NCBI GenBank assembly: GCA_019634925.1
Contig: JAHCAL010000001.1
Coordinates: 744,001 to 808,000 of the forward strand
Source: Pseudomonadales bacterium
Lineage (GTDB): Bacteria > Pseudomonadota > Gammaproteobacteria > Pseudomonadales > Azotimanducaceae
Reading direction: 5' to 3'
Length of the DNA: 64,000 nt
The notes beneath the pieces are model-generated. The model ran no database searches. It saw only the letters and a program-made list of their open reading frames with translations, and was not told where the DNA came from. How positions within the stretch are numbered: the first letter of the stretch is position 1; each line of letters begins with the position of its first letter. Positions 30,913 to 39,658 of the stretch are shown in pieces. The translations under genes and the position numbers were made by a program.

Positions 30913-32385
30913 ATGCGCATAGCGCTAGCCGGCATCTCCCACGAAACCAATACCTACTGCCGCGGCCTCACCACCACCGCGGACTTCTACGTCCTGCGCG
31001 GCGAGCGCCTGCTCGCGACCACCGGCCAGGAATCCGACATCGGCGGTGCGGTATCCGCATGCCTCGCGCACGGCGCAGACCCGATCCCGATCCTCTACGC
31101 GTCCGCGCAACCCTCCGCGACCATCGAACAGGCGACCTACGCTGCCTTCCGCCGCGAGATCGTCGAAGGCCTCGCCCGCGCCGGTCCGCTCGACGGGGTA
31201 GTGCTCTGCCTTCACGGCGCCGGCGTGGTGGAAGGCATCGAGGACCTGGAAGCCGATCTCGCCCAAGCCGTGCGCACCGCTGTCGGGCCGGACGTGCCGA
31301 TCGCCGCCTCCTTCGACCTGCACGGCAACGTGAGCCAGGCGATGGCCGACGCGCTCGACGGCGTGTTCGCCTGTCACCACTACCCGCACATCGACCTGCA
31401 CGAGGTCGCCGCGGAAGCGGTCGCCTGCGTCGTCGGTGCCGGCGGCAAACGCACCGCGCGCACGATCCATGTCGAGCAGATCCCGATGCTGATGCCGACC
31501 ACGACCACGTTCGAAGGTCCTGGCAAGCGCTGGCTCGAACACGTGCTCGCGGCCGAGAGCCTGCCAGGCGTGCTGGACGTCAGCTGGTTTCACGGTTTTC
31601 CCTACACCGACGTGGCGCATCCCGGCACGTCCATCGTGGTCACCACGCAGGCCGACGGCCCGCTGGCGCACCGCGTGGCGCGGGAGCTCGGCCGCGCACT
31701 CTGGGCGGAGCGTGAATCGTTTCGACCGACCAGCCTGGATGCCGATGCGGCGGTCGTCGCCGCCCAGGCCGCTGCCGCCCCTGCGGGTGCCGTGTTGCCG
31801 GTGGTGATCAACGAGACGTCGGACAACTGCGGCGGCGGTGCGCCGGGCGATGGCACGCACCTGTTGCGCGCCATGCTGGCCGCGCGGCTGGAAGGCGCCT
31901 GTTTCGGGTTCCTGGTCGATCGCGAGTCCGCCGCGGCCGCCCACGCTGCTGGTGTCGGCGCGACCATCGATCTTGCGCTCGGCGGGCGCTACGACGAACT
32001 GCACGGGGCGCCGCTCCCGGTGCGTGCCTACGTGAAGGCCCTGCATGACGGCCGCATCACGCTGCAGGCCATGTTCCGCGGCGCGCCGCTGAATCTCGGC
32101 CCGCTGGCGCGCCTGGTGGTCGACGGCATGGACGTCATCGTCGCTTCGCGGCGCAGCCAGACGTTCGATCCCGAGCCGTTTCTCGCGGTCGGCATCGACG
32201 TGCGGCGCTACCGGTACGTGGCGCTCAAATCGAGCAATCATTTCCGCGCCGGGTTCCGCGACATCGCCGGGACCATCGTCACGGCCGATCCGCCCGGGCT
32301 CACGACGCATCACATCGAGGTCTTCCCGCGCACGCGCGCGCGTGTTCCACTGTGGCCGATCGATCCGGCGGCCCGTTATGAATGA
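30913..32385 (+). CDS. M81 family metallopeptidase, MlrC (microcystinase C)-like
   Basis: A 490-residue zinc peptidase of the MlrC type. The start MRIALAGISHETNTYC, the middle LDGVVLCLHGAGVVEG, SFDLHGNVS and CHHYPHIDLHE supply the metal ligands (His in SHETN, Asp and His in FDLHGN, His in YPHID). The C-terminal part ends KSSNHFRAGFRDIA. MlrC-type enzymes cleave small, modified or D-amino-acid-containing peptides. It is the first chromosomal gene after the cassette array. The ribosome site is weak, a GGAG 12 bases upstream. Confidence 0.88.
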   Translation: MRIALAGISHETNTYCRGLTTTADFYVLRGERLLATTGQESDIGGAVSACLAHGADPIPILYASAQPSATIEQATYAAFRREIVEGLARAGPLDGVVLCLHGAGVVEGIEDLEADLAQAVRTAVGPDVPIAASFDLHGNVSQAMADALDGVFACHHYPHIDLHEVAAEAVACVVGAGGKRTARTIHVEQIPMLMPTTTTFEGPGKRWLEHVLAAESLPGVLDVSWFHGFPYTDVAHPGTSIVVTTQADGPLAHRVARELGRALWAERESFRPTSLDADAAVVAAQAAAAPAGAVLPVVINETSDNCGGGAPGDGTHLLRAMLAARLEGACFGFLVDRESAAAAHAAGVGATIDLALGGRYDELHGAPLPVRAYVKALHDGRITLQAMFRGAPLNLGPLARLVVDGMDVIVASRRSQTFDPEPFLAVGIDVRRYRYVALKSSNHFRAGFRDIAGTIVTADPPGLTTHHIEVFPRTRARVPLWPIDPAARYE

Positions 32386-32403
32386 ACCTGCAGGAGTCAC
32401 GCC

Positions 32404-32865
32404 ATGAGCCGAGTGTCCCCCGACGAAACCGCCGCATTCTTCGCCGAGGTCGCAGCCGCGAGCCAGAAGGCGGTCTGGTGCGCGCTCGCGACCGTCGACC
32501 GCAATGAGCCGCGCGTGCGGATGGTGCACCCCACGTGGGACGGCCAGGTGCTGTGGTTCGCCACCGGTGCGGAGTCGCCTAAGATCCACCAGATCCGCGC
32601 CAACCCGGTGGTGGACGTGCAGTACCAGGTCGCGCCACCCGACTTCGTCCACGTGCTCGTGCGCGGGCACGCCGAGCCGTGCCTCGACCCGGCCGATCGG
32701 CAGCGCGCGTGGGACGTCATCGACTACGACCTGACCGCGTTCGGCTTCAAGGGGCCGGACGACGAGGGCTTCATGCCGGTCAAGATCAGACCCGAGCGGG
32801 TGGAACTCTCGGAAATGTTCGGCAGCGCCAATCGGCGGGTCTGGCATGCCATGCAGGGGTGCTGA
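32404..32865 (+). CDS. Pyridoxamine 5'-phosphate oxidase family protein
   Basis: A 153-residue split-barrel flavin-binding protein: KAVWCALATVDRNEPRVRMVHPTWDGQVLWFATG, then IHQIRANPVVDVQYQV and a late GFMPVKIRPERVELSEM. These are the ordinary PNPOx-like strands that bind FMN or F420. It follows the M81 gene by 18 bases with the ribosome site CAGGAGTC and is likely co-transcribed. Its substrate is unknown. Confidence 0.85.
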   Translation: MSRVSPDETAAFFAEVAAASQKAVWCALATVDRNEPRVRMVHPTWDGQVLWFATGAESPKIHQIRANPVVDVQYQVAPPDFVHVLVRGHAEPCLDPADRQRAWDVIDYDLTAFGFKGPDDEGFMPVKIRPERVELSEMFGSANRRVWHAMQGC

Positions 32866-32913
32866 GCGGGTCCTGGGCTGGGTACGCGGGTTGCTCCGTG
32901 CAGCGGGGCCGGG

Positions 32914-32922
32914 CTACATTGT
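32914..32922. promoter_or_regulatory. CTACATTGT motif, candidate BlaI-type operator
   Basis: This 9-base sequence lies 41 bases before the BlaI-like start and recurs as its reverse complement upstream of the TonB receptor (34990-34999). BlaI/MecI proteins bind TACA/TGTA-containing dyads; here one half (TACA) is perfect and the other is TTGTG. Confidence 0.45.
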
Positions 32923-32962
32923 GGTCTGCTGACGTTGTCGGGAAGCCACGAAAGGGAGCGTG

Positions 32963-33358
32963 ATGCCGGAAAGGACGCCCGAAGTCTCCAAGGCCGAGTA
33001 CCAGGTGCTCGACGTTCTCTGGTCCGACGGGGAACTCGGGGTGAGGGAGATTCACGACCGCCTGGCCAACGATTGGGCCTACTCGACCACCAAGACCGTT
33101 GTCGACCGGATGGCGCGAAAAGGGCTGCTCGCCCGGTCGAACCAGCATGGCGTATACGTTTACGGTGCCGCGATCAGCCGTCCGGCAGGGCTCGCGCGCT
33201 GGTTCCGGTTCTTCACCCGGCAGGTGCTGGGCGTCGATACCGAAACAGCCGTCGCCATGTTCGGACAGAGCAACAAGATCGATGCCAACGAGCTTGCCGA
33301 ACTGGAGCGCCTGGTGCAGCAACTGGATGATGCTGAAGACCAGGGCAGGCGGAACTGA
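32963..33358 (+). CDS. BlaI/MecI/CopY family transcriptional repressor
   Basis: A 131-residue repressor. The winged helix is SKAEYQVLDVLWSDGELGVREIHDRL, then WAYSTTKTVVDRMARKGLLAR. It also has the C-terminal dimerisation helices of the family (FFTRQVLGV, ELAELERLVQQL). Such proteins are inactivated by proteolysis after signalling by a BlaR-type M56 peptidase, and that gene follows at 33408. The ATG at 32963 has AAAGGGAGC upstream (GTG 32960 also possible). Confidence 0.9.
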   Translation: MPERTPEVSKAEYQVLDVLWSDGELGVREIHDRLANDWAYSTTKTVVDRMARKGLLARSNQHGVYVYGAAISRPAGLARWFRFFTRQVLGVDTETAVAMFGQSNKIDANELAELERLVQQLDDAEDQGRRN

Positions 33359-33407
33359 ACATGCTGGCGCATCAAGGCTGGATCCAGTGACGTAGGGAGG
33401 CTGACCG

Positions 33408-34910
33408 ATGTCGGTGCCGCAGCTCGATTATCTGAGTGGGATCCTGATCCTCGATCTGCTGCATCGCCTGGTGTACGTCTCCGTATTGTTCGTGCCGATC
33501 TTTCTTGCCTGCCGAGTACTCGGCAGGCGCTTGCCATATCTGCAGATGACGCTCTGGGTGCTGCTCTTCGTTCGCGCGCTGCTCCCGGTCGACTATGCAT
33601 TGCCAATCAGCCTGCGCGCTGGCCTTGCCCCGTTCTTCCCGGACCTGTTCGGCTATGTCGAATTCCGTCTGCGGCTGACCGGCTTCGGCTACTCCGTGTC
33701 CAGTCCGCCGGTCATTCACGCGTTGCCCTGGGTCACGTGGCAGATGCTGATCGTCGGTCTGTGGTTTGCGTGCCTGTCGGCGCTGCTGGGGCGTCACTTC
33801 ACGGCCAGATTTCGCTACCGACGTATCGTCGCGCGGGGCAGCGACGTGCTGGAACGCAGCCTGCTCGATCGCGTCGACAGCTGGCGGAGCCTGTTGGGTA
33901 TCGGCCGCCGGGTTAGATTGGTCTGTGGTCCCGATCGTGTGTCGCCGTTCACGATGGGTGTCCTGCGTCCCATCGTCTACCTGCCCAACCAGATGCGTTT
34001 GGCGGCTGCTCCTGGCCAGATCGATGCGATACTCGTTCACGAGCTTGCGCACGTGAAGCGTCTCGATGACCTATGGGTGCAGGTACAGGCTTGGGTCGTC
34101 GCGGGTCTCTGTCTGTTTCCACCGATATACTACGCTTCCCGTCAGCTCACTCGACAACGCGAGATCGTATGCGATCAGATTGCCGTGGCCCGCAGCGGCA
34201 TGTCGCCCAGGGTCTACGGAGAGAGCCTGTTGAGGGTCGTCGGGGCCGGGGTCGAACCACGCCGACCGGTCGCGCTCCCGGCGCTCATGGGAGAAGCCGA
34301 GTTCTGTTCTGCCCGGATCGAGGCCGTAGGCGAAGCTGCGCGCGGCGGCGTTCGTGCTGTCTGGCTCAGCCTGCTGCTGGCAGTGTCCGGGGTCGTGTTT
34401 CTGATGCCGCTTGGCCCCCATGGGCAGGGGGCAACCGCGCAAGAACTGGTCATGCGCGAACGTGCCGCGCGCGTGCTTGGCGGCGATCTTCCGGCGTTCG
34501 CTCTGCCGATCGCGAATCCCGAGATCGGCCGGCGATTCCAGGCCATTCCGCGTTCGGAGCAGGTTTCCTATCGCTACCACACCGGGGTCGACCTGATCGC
34601 GCCGGTCGGAACCCCGGTCAGGGCGATTTCCGTGGGGATCGTGGAGAGGGTACGATCCAGCCCGCGTGATAGCCTGAGCGCCCGTACCGGCGGCTACATG
34701 ACCATCCGTCACGGGCAGTACCTCGTGTACTACACCTATCTCGCGGATATCCGTGTGGGCCCCGGCGACCGCGTGGAGGTTGGCGAACTGCTTGCCTCAC
34801 TTGGGCCGGTGCCGTTTTCACCGGAAGGCAAACCTTCGCACATGCACCTGGAGATCACGCGGAACGGCGTCAGCGTCGATCCCCTGCCGTTGCTCGGGCT
34901 GTCTTACTGA
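33408..34910 (+). CDS. BlaR1-like M56 metallopeptidase fused to an M23 peptidase domain
   Basis: A 500-residue sensor/protease. The N-terminal half has about four membrane segments and the M56 zinc motif HELAH at 211-215 (VHELAHVKRLDD) with RQREIVCDQIAV as its third-ligand region. After a last membrane segment (VWLSLLLAVSGVVFLMP) comes a periplasmic M23/LytM domain with HTGVD (391-395) and HMH (478-480). In BlaR1 this position holds a penicillin-binding sensor; here it is a peptidoglycan-peptidase fold with intact metal ligands. It probably senses a cell-wall fragment and frees the BlaI-like repressor. Confidence 0.85.
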   Translation: MSVPQLDYLSGILILDLLHRLVYVSVLFVPIFLACRVLGRRLPYLQMTLWVLLFVRALLPVDYALPISLRAGLAPFFPDLFGYVEFRLRLTGFGYSVSSPPVIHALPWVTWQMLIVGLWFACLSALLGRHFTARFRYRRIVARGSDVLERSLLDRVDSWRSLLGIGRRVRLVCGPDRVSPFTMGVLRPIVYLPNQMRLAAAPGQIDAILVHELAHVKRLDDLWVQVQAWVVAGLCLFPPIYYASRQLTRQREIVCDQIAVARSGMSPRVYGESLLRVVGAGVEPRRPVALPALMGEAEFCSARIEAVGEAARGGVRAVWLSLLLAVSGVVFLMPLGPHGQGATAQELVMRERAARVLGGDLPAFALPIANPEIGRRFQAIPRSEQVSYRYHTGVDLIAPVGTPVRAISVGIVERVRSSPRDSLSARTGGYMTIRHGQYLVYYTYLADIRVGPGDRVEVGELLASLGPVPFSPEGKPSHMHLEITRNGVSVDPLPLLGLSY

Positions 34911-34989
34911 GCGCATCGCTCGATAGAACCAGGCGCGTACGACACGCCAGGCGACAGGGTCGCCTTCAAGTTGTTTACTATGCATGGTT

Positions 34990-34999
34990 TACAATGTAG
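34990..34999. promoter_or_regulatory. TACAATGTA dyad, candidate BlaI-type operator
   Basis: TACA-A-TGTA is a perfect BlaI/MecI-type half-site pair. Reading the other strand gives ACTACATTGTA, sharing CTACATTGT with the site in front of the blaI-like gene. It is about 120 bases before the TonB receptor start. Confidence 0.5.
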
Positions 35000-35119
35000 T
35001 CTACCGGCTGCCCTGTAGTCTGAGGGGTGAGGGCAGGGCTCGCTGTATACCTCACTGCCAAGTGCCAACAGGACGCTGTGTCCCGTAACCGGTCACATCT
35101 CTGGGGAGAGAAGCAACCA

Positions 35120-37354
35120 ATGGATATCACAACGGTAAGGGCCAGTCGTGCCCTGAGCCTCATGGTCGCATCGGCAGGAATTGCCAGCTTTGGAGCAGTT
35201 GCACAGGAGCCTGCGACGCAACGTGTCGCACTCGAGGAGATCGTCGTAACCGCGCAGAAGCGTGAAGAAAGCCTTCAGGAAGCGCCGATCTCCATATCCG
35301 TATTGTCGGGAGACGAGCTGCTCACTCGTGGAATCGGAAATCTGAAGGATCTGGCTGCAGGAGCCATCCCATCAGTGAGGTTTGCTCCGTTCTATGGCCG
35401 CGCGTCCGCGCCCGCATTATCGATGCGCGGCATCCAGTCTGGGGACGTGACTCAGATCAGCCGCGACCCGTCCTTCGGCATCTATATCGACGGTGTCTAT
35501 CTTGGCCGGGTTCAGGGCCTTGGTACGGAAATGCTGGATGTCGAGCGAATGGAGGTTCTTCGTGGGCCCCAAGGTACCTTGTTCGGCCGCAATGCGGTCG
35601 GCGGGGCCCTCAACATCGTGTCGCGGCGACCCTCCGGTGAATTTGGCATTCGCCAGAGAGTCGGGCTGCAGAATTATGACGGGCGAGGAATTGCGACGCA
35701 TCTGGACCTGCCGCGAATGGGCAATGTTGCCATCAAGCTCGATGGCCTGATCTCCGAGCGCGATGGTTGGGTCTCCAATCCATTGCCGGGACAGTGGGAC
35801 TATCACCAGTACAAGAAGAATGGATTTCGAATTGGCGCCCTCTGGGAACCAACTGATCGATTCGACGCCTACTACAGCTACGACAACTCGCGGGATCGCA
35901 ATACCAGCGGCTACCCGGTTTTGGGCAGCGAGTTGCCAAACGCATTCCCGAGGGCCGCTCTGGTGGAGCTTCAGGACGACAGGCAGACTCGGGCCCGAAT
36001 GGGCGCGCCGCTTGATCCGAGCGTAGCGAAAGCCGAAGGACACGGGCTGAACCTTTCGTTTTCGTTGACCGAAAGCATCGAGATCCGCTCGATCACTGCG
36101 TATCGAGAACTCAGTCAGACTCAGCGTGACCAGTGGGCTGGCGCCAGTCGGCGTTTCGTACCGAACGGGGCAATAGGCCGCTATAGCCTCGCGGAGGTGA
36201 ACCAGGACCAGTTCAGCCAGGAACTCCAGATCCTGGGGTCATCCGAGCGCTTCAGATATGTCGCAGGTCTGTTCTATTTCAAAGAAGAGGCTGACGATGC
36301 CGCAGTAGCGCCGTTCACGATGGTCTATAACGCCGATGGCTCCGCAGTTTCGCTCGGACCACCGGTCTCATTCGATAACCTAGGTAGCCAGCCAGGTGGG
36401 CGCTCCAGCATCAACGAGGCAACGTCGAAGGCAGTATTCGGTCAGGTGACCTGGACGCCGAACATCCTCGCGGATCGGCTCGATATCACAGCTGGCTTGC
36501 GCTACACGGAGGATTCCAAGGAAGGCGAGCTGCTGACGCCAAGCAGCATCAGCTACCGCTACGAGTCAGACCGCATGGACCCAGCTGTCACCCTGGCGTA
36601 CAACTGGACCGATACGATCAACACCTATCTGCGCTGGGGCACGGCCTATCGTGCAGGCGGCGCCAACTCGCGATCTGCGACCTTTCGAACGTTTGGTGAC
36701 GAAGAAGTAGAGACCTGGGAGGTTGGCTTCAAGTCCGAACTCTGGGATCGTCGCGCGCGTGTGAATCTTGCTGCCTTCTATACGGATTACACGGACCTGC
36801 AGTTCACGTTCCAGAACCCGGAGAATCCCTCCGCAACGGAAACCGTCAACACCAACGACAAGGTGGTCATCAAGGGTATCGACGCGGACCTGACCGTACT
36901 GTTGCTGCCTGAACTGACCGCCAACCTGAACTACGCGATGATACTCAGGGACCGACCGGATCAACTCAATCCCTTTACCGGAGCAACGGTGCCGACCAAT
37001 GCGGGCTTCTCGCCGAAGCATGCTGCTTCCGTGTCGCTCGACTACGACTTCCGCCCGTTCAATCAGGGATTGGTCACCCTTCATTTGGATTCCAACTATT
37101 CCAGCGGATCCTACACGGCGTCTGATGAGCGCACCTCGTCCTATGTACTGGTGAACGCCCGTGCAACCCTTGGCGAGCTGAAGCTGGGGAGTCTTCCTGG
37201 AGAGTTCGAGGTGGCGCTTTGGGGCAGGAATCTCACCGACAAAGAGTACGATGTCTTCAACTATGAGGTGACTGGATCCTCGACGACGAATGGGATGATC
37301 TACTGGTACGGCGACCCGCGTACCTACGGCCTCGAACTGACCTTCCGCTACTGA
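35120..37354 (+). CDS. TonB-dependent outer-membrane receptor
   Basis: A 744-residue receptor: signal peptide ending near GAVAQ (residue 29), then LEEIVVTAQKREESLQ. The plug follows with ALSMRGIQSGDV and MEVLRGPQGTLFGRNAVGGALNI, and the 22-strand barrel closes in TYGLELTFRY with a terminal aromatic. The ligand is unknown. The ATG at 35120 follows GGGGAGAG. Its promoter region carries the BlaI-type dyad, so it may be induced along with the M56/M23 system. It is followed by a SurE-like gene. Confidence 0.93.
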   Translation: MDITTVRASRALSLMVASAGIASFGAVAQEPATQRVALEEIVVTAQKREESLQEAPISISVLSGDELLTRGIGNLKDLAAGAIPSVRFAPFYGRASAPALSMRGIQSGDVTQISRDPSFGIYIDGVYLGRVQGLGTEMLDVERMEVLRGPQGTLFGRNAVGGALNIVSRRPSGEFGIRQRVGLQNYDGRGIATHLDLPRMGNVAIKLDGLISERDGWVSNPLPGQWDYHQYKKNGFRIGALWEPTDRFDAYYSYDNSRDRNTSGYPVLGSELPNAFPRAALVELQDDRQTRARMGAPLDPSVAKAEGHGLNLSFSLTESIEIRSITAYRELSQTQRDQWAGASRRFVPNGAIGRYSLAEVNQDQFSQELQILGSSERFRYVAGLFYFKEEADDAAVAPFTMVYNADGSAVSLGPPVSFDNLGSQPGGRSSINEATSKAVFGQVTWTPNILADRLDITAGLRYTEDSKEGELLTPSSISYRYESDRMDPAVTLAYNWTDTINTYLRWGTAYRAGGANSRSATFRTFGDEEVETWEVGFKSELWDRRARVNLAAFYTDYTDLQFTFQNPENPSATETVNTNDKVVIKGIDADLTVLLLPELTANLNYAMILRDRPDQLNPFTGATVPTNAGFSPKHAASVSLDYDFRPFNQGLVTLHLDSNYSSGSYTASDERTSSYVLVNARATLGELKLGSLPGEFEVALWGRNLTDKEYDVFNYEVTGSSTTNGMIYWYGDPRTYGLELTFRY

Positions 37355-37439
37355 GAACGCGCCTGGCGGCGGGGAGGGCATGAGCCACTCCCCGCCGGCA
37401 CGCCGGCCATCGCGCCATCGATCCGCGACAGGGGGAACC

Positions 37440-38381
37440 ATGCTCCGTTCATTCGAGCGCACCATGCGCCGTGCCTTGCTGCTGCTCTTCGCCTGGGTCA
37501 TCGGCGTGCCGATGGCCCCGGGTTCGACCGCCGTCGTGCAGGCGAACCAGTCGGAATGCCTGTCACCCGGGCTGGATATCCTGCTGACCAACGACGATGG
37601 CTACGACACGCCGTGGATCGAAGCGCTGCATCGCGCATTCACGACCGCCGGCCACCGCGTGAAACGTATTGCTCCGAGCGAGAACTACAGCGGCGGATCC
37701 GCCGCACTCAGCATACGGCCGGTCTCGGTCGCGCGTGTGCCATCGGACGAGTTCACCGAGGTGTACGCGGTCGACGCGACCCCCGCGACGTCCGTGCTGC
37801 TGGGGGCCACGGCCCTGTTTGGCCCCGACACGTCGGTCGACCTGGTGATCTCGGGCATCAACGAAGGTGCCAATCTCGGCCCCGCGACCCCGATCTCGGG
37901 CACCGTGGGTGCAACCATCGTCGCCACACAGGTACTCGAGCCGGTGGTGCCCGCGATCGCGTTCAGCTCCAACCCGATCGGCGACGATCCGGGAAGTGCC
38001 GAAAGCCGCGCGCTGGGTGAACGCATCGCCGGGTTCGGCGTGCGGCTGGTGGAGGCCCTGCAGCGGTCGAGCTGTGCTACCGCATCGCCACTGTTGCCGC
38101 CGGGCATAGCGCTGAACGTGAACTACCCGGCGCTTGCGCCGGACGCGATCAGGGGTGTCCGCTGGGCGAGGCAAAGCACCCTGAAGTCATTTGGTCTCGG
38201 CTTTGCGCGGGTGGGCGAGGATCTCTACGCGCCGGTGTTCGAGCGCCAGGCGTCGGGTGCCAGTCGGCCAGACGGCGATACCGAGCTGTTCGCGCAAGGC
38301 TACGTGACCGTAGTCGCCCTCGACGGCGATTACTCGATCGCGCCGGATGCGTTGCCGGCGCTCGATGGCCTGAGTCCCTGA
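37440..38381 (+). CDS. SurE-like 5'-nucleotidase/phosphatase, exported
   Basis: A 313-residue SurE-family enzyme. LDILLTNDDGYDTPWIEALHRAF, NYSGGSAALS and VDLVISGINEGANLGPATPISGTVGA carry the metal-binding DD and Asn residues. Unlike cytoplasmic SurE it has a signal-type N-terminus (RRALLLLFAWVIGVPMAPG), so it probably acts in the periplasm on nucleotides or phosphoesters. The ATG at 37440 follows CAGGGGGAACC. It ends 52 bases inside the convergent DUF4124 gene. Confidence 0.85.
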   Translation: MLRSFERTMRRALLLLFAWVIGVPMAPGSTAVVQANQSECLSPGLDILLTNDDGYDTPWIEALHRAFTTAGHRVKRIAPSENYSGGSAALSIRPVSVARVPSDEFTEVYAVDATPATSVLLGATALFGPDTSVDLVISGINEGANLGPATPISGTVGATIVATQVLEPVVPAIAFSSNPIGDDPGSAESRALGERIAGFGVRLVEALQRSSCATASPLLPPGIALNVNYPALAPDAIRGVRWARQSTLKSFGLGFARVGEDLYAPVFERQASGASRPDGDTELFAQGYVTVVALDGDYSIAPDALPALDGLSP

Positions 38382-39175
38382 TCCGCCGTCTGCGCCCGCG
38401 TCGGTTCGCAGACCTCGCTGACCAGCAACCGCTTCTCGTCGAGCGACTTCGTGGGATGCGATCCGCCTAGACTCTCCATGGCAGCGAGTTCCGCCTGTTC
38501 CGCCTCGCAGAGTGCGAGGCGCATCAGCCAGTCCCGTGCGGCGGCCTGTGCGGCCGGATCGTCGACGACCTCGCAGTCCCGGCGCAGCGTGTCGCGCGCG
38601 GTCGCCATGGCGGTCGAGCGGGCCGTGTCGTCCAGGTAACGGCGCGCCCCGCGGTATGGATCACGTGCCCACTGGAAGCGCAGTCGGCCGCCCTGGTCGC
38701 GATACACGGGCCAGTTGTCCTGCAGGATCTCGATGTCGCGCCGCGCCCAGCGGCAGCGCTCGGCACGCGGTGGCCGGAAGTCCTCGAGGGGTTCGCCGAT
38801 GGTGAACGGGCCGAACTCGTCCACCCGCAGATTCGGCGGCGGATCAGCCGCGGGCAGCCCGCCCGGAACCGATCCCGACGGTACGGGCTCGAACAGCGCA
38901 CCGCCCGGAATCGCCTCTGGCAGCCCTTCGACGGGCGCGGCCGGTGCAGTCGGCGCCGGCACGCCGAGATCGTTCAGCGTGAGCGGGATCGCGGTTTCCT
39001 CGGACAGTTCGAGCAGTGCGGTTTCCACCGGGTCCGGCGGCGGGGGTGGCGGCGAGTCGCTGAAGTGGATGACGCCGTTGGCGTCGGTCCAGGTATAGAT
39101 CCCGCGCGCCGCGCCGTGCGCGGCCGGGACGAGCAGCATGGCGAGCAGAGCAATCAGGCAGGCAATGCGAGTCAT
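38330..39175 (-). CDS. DUF4124 domain protein, exported
   Basis: A 281-residue protein with a signal peptide (IACLIALLAMLLVPAAHG) followed by GIYTWTDANGVIHFSDSPPPPP, the typical DUF4124 start, which is a short extracellular strand domain of unknown role. The rest is proline-rich and then charged, without a recognised domain. It overlaps the end of the convergent SurE-like gene by 52 bases. The downstream lipoprotein gene at 39202 is on the same strand. Confidence 0.8.
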   Translation of the reverse strand: MTRIACLIALLAMLLVPAAHGAARGIYTWTDANGVIHFSDSPPPPPPDPVETALLELSEETAIPLTLNDLGVPAPTAPAAPVEGLPEAIPGGALFEPVPSGSVPGGLPAADPPPNLRVDEFGPFTIGEPLEDFRPPRAERCRWARRDIEILQDNWPVYRDQGGRLRFQWARDPYRGARRYLDDTARSTAMATARDTLRRDCEVVDDPAAQAAARDWLMRLALCEAEQAELAAMESLGGSHPTKSLDEKRLLVSEVCEPTRAQTADQGLRPSSAGNASGAIE

Positions 39176-39201
39176 CTGTGCCCGGCTGCTCCGCGCATGA
39201 T

Positions 39202-39570
39202 TCAGTTGAGCACCGCGTAGCCACGATTGCGCAGACAGTTGCGCACGACCTGGTTGCGTTCCTGCACGCCGCCGGCCGCACCCCGCGCGCCGCCGAGCAC
39301 GGCGCCGACGCCGGCGGAGCGCTTGGCGGTGTCGCTGTTGCCGGCCACTGCGCCGACCGCGCCACCCAGTACGGCGCCCGCCACCGCGCCGGTCGCCGCG
39401 TCGGCGCCGATGCCGACCTGCTCTCCATACTGGCGACAGTCGGCGAGATCGTTCTGGTAGCGCACCGGATCGACGCCGCGCATGTCGACGATCGGCTCGC
39501 CGCGATGCCGCCCGGCGCATCCGGCGAGCAGGGTGATGGCGAGGGCCGAGATGATGAATGCGCGGGTCAT
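39202..39570 (-). CDS. Glycine-zipper lipoprotein
   Basis: A 122-residue protein with a signal peptide and lipobox (ITLLAGCAGR), then a glycine-zipper segment GADAATGAVAGAVLGGAVGAVAGNS, of the kind found in Rick17kDa/OmpA-linker-like outer-membrane lipoproteins. Cysteines at CRQYG and RNCLRNRGY are typical. It may span or associate with the outer membrane. The ATG at 39570 precedes ACAG-AGCATTCC; the spacing to the RND operon is 88 bases. Confidence 0.8.
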   Translation of the reverse strand: MTRAFIISALAITLLAGCAGRHRGEPIVDMRGVDPVRYQNDLADCRQYGEQVGIGADAATGAVAGAVLGGAVGAVAGNSDTAKRSAGVGAVLGGARGAAGGVQERNQVVRNCLRNRGYAVLN

Positions 39571-39658
39571 CGGGAATGCTCCTGGCAGGTTCGTGTGCGA
39601 ACCCCGATTACCGCGCAAGTCCACTGAACCGGCGCTGAACGGCCGCGGGCGCTCGTGT

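Noticed and set aside
34930..34975. Hairpin-like GC-rich stretch after the M56/M23 gene as terminator
   Set aside because: The arms do not pair over more than a few bases and no T run follows.
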